From Promethearchaeota archaeon (GTDB taxonomy: Archaea > Asgardarchaeota > Lokiarchaeia > Sigynarchaeales > MK-D1), in assembly GCA_016839865.1 (NCBI GenBank), contig JAEOTN010000533.1:1-8280 (forward strand): 8,280 bases of DNA. The letters run 5' to 3'. Position 1 is the stretch's first letter. Each line of letters begins with the position of its first letter. The position numbers and the translations under genes were made by a program. Of this stretch, positions 7,255-8,280 are shown one piece after another. The notes beneath the pieces were generated by a model. That model was given only the letters and a program-made list of their open reading frames with translations, was not told the DNA's origin and made no database searches.

Positions 7255-7260
7255 ATGTTT

Positions 7261-7266
7261 TCCTCC
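7261..7266 (-). promoter_or_regulatory. Shine-Dalgarno site that sets the pseudokinase start
   Basis: GGAGGA on the minus strand lies 6 nt before the ATG at 7254 and just after the TGA stop (7273-7271) of the upstream gene. It is the strongest ribosome binding site in the window. It decides against the upstream in-frame ATG at 7287, which would read through the site as coding sequence. Confidence 0.75.
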
Positions 7267-7270
7267 ATTT

Positions 7271-7942
7271 TCAGAGTGCTGAATCAATAATCAATTTGTT
7301 TAGCCGTTTCGATAAATCTTTTAAGTATAAAATTCCCATCCCGATTTTCATGCTTGATGGTAGTATAATAATCAAAATGCATCTGTGGTTCTCCAGATCT
7401 GTATATTCTGTACAAATTTTTCTCCCATCATCTAATTCAAAATAGATTTTTTTTACTGGCACACATTGTGTTCTATCTCGATTCTCAAATTCTGTGATCA
7501 AATTAATTAGTGTTCTATGAAGTAAAGAGGAATAAATAACATGTCCACCCATTTCCAACAACGCACATCCTGAAATTCCAGTAATTTGTACAAACTCTCT
7601 CAATTTATCAACCATCTTGCTGAATGAAGAGTGTTGTGTAATTTGTGGTATATATTCTTTCTCAACAGAATCTGTTAAAAAATCACTATACATTTCCATT
7701 TGGATAAAATCAAAATCAATTTTTTGATAACCTCTGATTTTATACTGTTTGTCAATGAATACTTGAAAACTGTGCATACAAACTAAGTCTATTGGAACAG
7801 AAATCGTTGTAATACCACTTGTTTTTTGAATGATCTCAACAGGTAATTGTAGAATTTTTCTACTACTACAAGTTGGGCATTCAACCTGGACTTCAATATT
7901 TTTGTATCCTATAGTATCGTTAACAATAGTATCAGTGGCCAC
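7271..7942 (-). CDS. Zinc-ribbon-like domain fused to roadblock/LC7 domain
   Basis: A 223-residue soluble protein. The N-terminal part (about 12-80) has C22-P-T-C25, then a conserved-looking stretch LVCMHSFQVFIDKQYKIRGY with C55 and H57. The CxxC...CxH set could bind one zinc ion. I associate this module with Asgard archaeal proteins, but I cannot name a family. Residues about 107-220 fit a roadblock/LC7 fold: helix (SKMVDKLREFVQ), TGISGCALLEMGGHVIYSS, central strands, and the closing ILPSSMKIGMGILYLKDLSK. Its last 31 residues share 11 identities with the roadblock protein encoded just upstream. Roadblock proteins dimerise and act on or bind small GTPases of the MglA/Ras/Rag type, so a regulatory partner role is likely. 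The start is a GTG at 7942, the first possible one because a TAA lies directly before it. AGGA at 7953-7950 overlaps the stop of the upstream gene, 7 nt before the GTG, suggesting coupled translation. Confidence 0.8.
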   Translation of the reverse strand: MATDTIVNDTIGYKNIEVQVECPTCSSRKILQLPVEIIQKTSGITTISVPIDLVCMHSFQVFIDKQYKIRGYQKIDFDFIQMEMYSDFLTDSVEKEYIPQITQHSSFSKMVDKLREFVQITGISGCALLEMGGHVIYSSLLHRTLINLITEFENRDRTQCVPVKKIYFELDDGRKICTEYTDLENHRCILIIILPSSMKIGMGILYLKDLSKRLNKLIIDSAL

Positions 7943-7951
7943 TTACACATC

Positions 7952-8280
7952 CTATCCTTTAGTTTTATGATTTGATATATATTCATTAAGTTTTTTAACG
8001 GTACTATCTAATTCGACCAAAACTACTCCTATGTTTAGATGCTCTGGAAAAATCACAACTAAAATAAGATTTTGGACAATAGATCTTAGTAGTATCATCA
8101 ATCCATCGGAATTATTTTCATCCTTGCCAAGCAAGTGGATCAATTTAACTTCATTATCTGGATTTACTATGGAAATACTAGATTCAGCTAAGGAAGCAAT
8201 TCCTGCACACAATGCACCGATAGATTGATGATAATCATCTTGATTTGCTTCATGTTTTTCATCAATGGCGATAGTAAAAC
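7952..8280 (-). CDS. Roadblock/LC7 (MglB-like) protein, 5' end beyond the window
   Basis: The reading frame is open through the right edge, so only the last 108 residues are visible. A TTG at 8212 is in frame but lies in the middle of a helix and is not a credible start. The visible part shows the helix SIGALCAGIASLAESS, a strand-rich middle (VKLIHLLGK), MILLRSIVQNLILVVIFP, then LNIGVVLVELDSTVKKLNEYI. This is the characteristic second half of a roadblock/LC7 fold of the MglB type. The family binds small GTPases or forms homo- and heterodimers with other roadblock proteins. The first strand and helix must lie outside the window. The next gene starts 9 bp after its stop, so it is at least the second-to-last step of a tight operon with the zinc-ribbon roadblock and the pseudokinase. 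A heterodimer with the neighbouring roadblock protein is plausible but inferred. Confidence 0.8.
   Translation of the reverse strand, partial: FTIAIDEKHEANQDDYHQSIGALCAGIASLAESSISIVNPDNEVKLIHLLGKDENNSDGLMILLRSIVQNLILVVIFPEHLNIGVVLVELDSTVKKLNEYISNHKTKG

Noticed and set aside
7255..7287. Upstream in-frame ATG (7287) giving a 619-residue pseudokinase
   Set aside because: It would overlap the preceding gene and read through the strong GGAGGA that is ideally placed for the ATG at 7254.
7900..7950. Alternative ATG at 7950-7948 (minus strand) as the start of the zinc-ribbon roadblock gene
   Set aside because: It is out of frame and soon meets a stop; the GTG at 7942 is in frame and follows AGGA at good spacing.

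Overview
This AT-rich window (roughly one third G+C by eye) holds six genes that are almost all signal transduction. Nothing in it resembles a mobile element, a CRISPR array, an RNA gene or a metabolic enzyme. Several features point to an archaeon, most likely an Asgard (Lokiarchaeia/Heimdallarchaeia-like) lineage. These are roadblock/LC7 and longin-like domains encoded beside PAS histidine kinases, a CxxC...CxH domain fused to roadblock, a WRG-containing N-terminal domain on a response regulator, TATA boxes at archaeal spacing, and a mix of leaderless-looking and Shine-Dalgarno starts. The lineage assignment rests on remembered family patterns, not on a search.

Plus strand, left part. A 502-residue cytosolic hybrid histidine kinase (189-1697) carries two tandem DHp (histidine phosphoacceptor) modules, one ATPase domain and one receiver. 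It is followed by a 290-residue protein (1787-2659) with a ribbon-helix-helix-like N-terminus, a DHp helix pair with no ATPase domain, and a receiver. Each has its own candidate TATA box.

Minus strand, right part, in order of transcription. A partial MglB-type roadblock gene (7952-8280) enters from beyond the right edge. It is followed at 9 bp by a zinc-ribbon-like plus roadblock protein (7271-7942), then at 16 bp by a PAS-PAS pseudo-histidine-kinase ending in a longin/roadblock-like domain (5428-7254). These three look like one operon that ends in a hairpin. A separate promoter then drives a five-PAS, catalytically intact histidine kinase (2635-5307), whose 3' end overlaps the convergent receiver gene by 25 bp.

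Inferred working model. The intact PAS kinase lacks its own receiver, and the kinase-less RHH-DHp-receiver protein next door is its natural candidate partner and possible DNA-binding output. The tandem-DHp hybrid kinase is a second possible phosphate source. The roadblock operon with its pseudokinase-longin fusion suggests that two-component signalling is coupled here to small-GTPase regulation, in the manner of the bacterial conservons (sensor kinase, roadblock protein, DUF742 protein, GTPase). No GTPase lies in the window; one could lie to the right. Apart from short intergenic stretches (1-188, 1698-1786, 5308-5427) the window is coding throughout.
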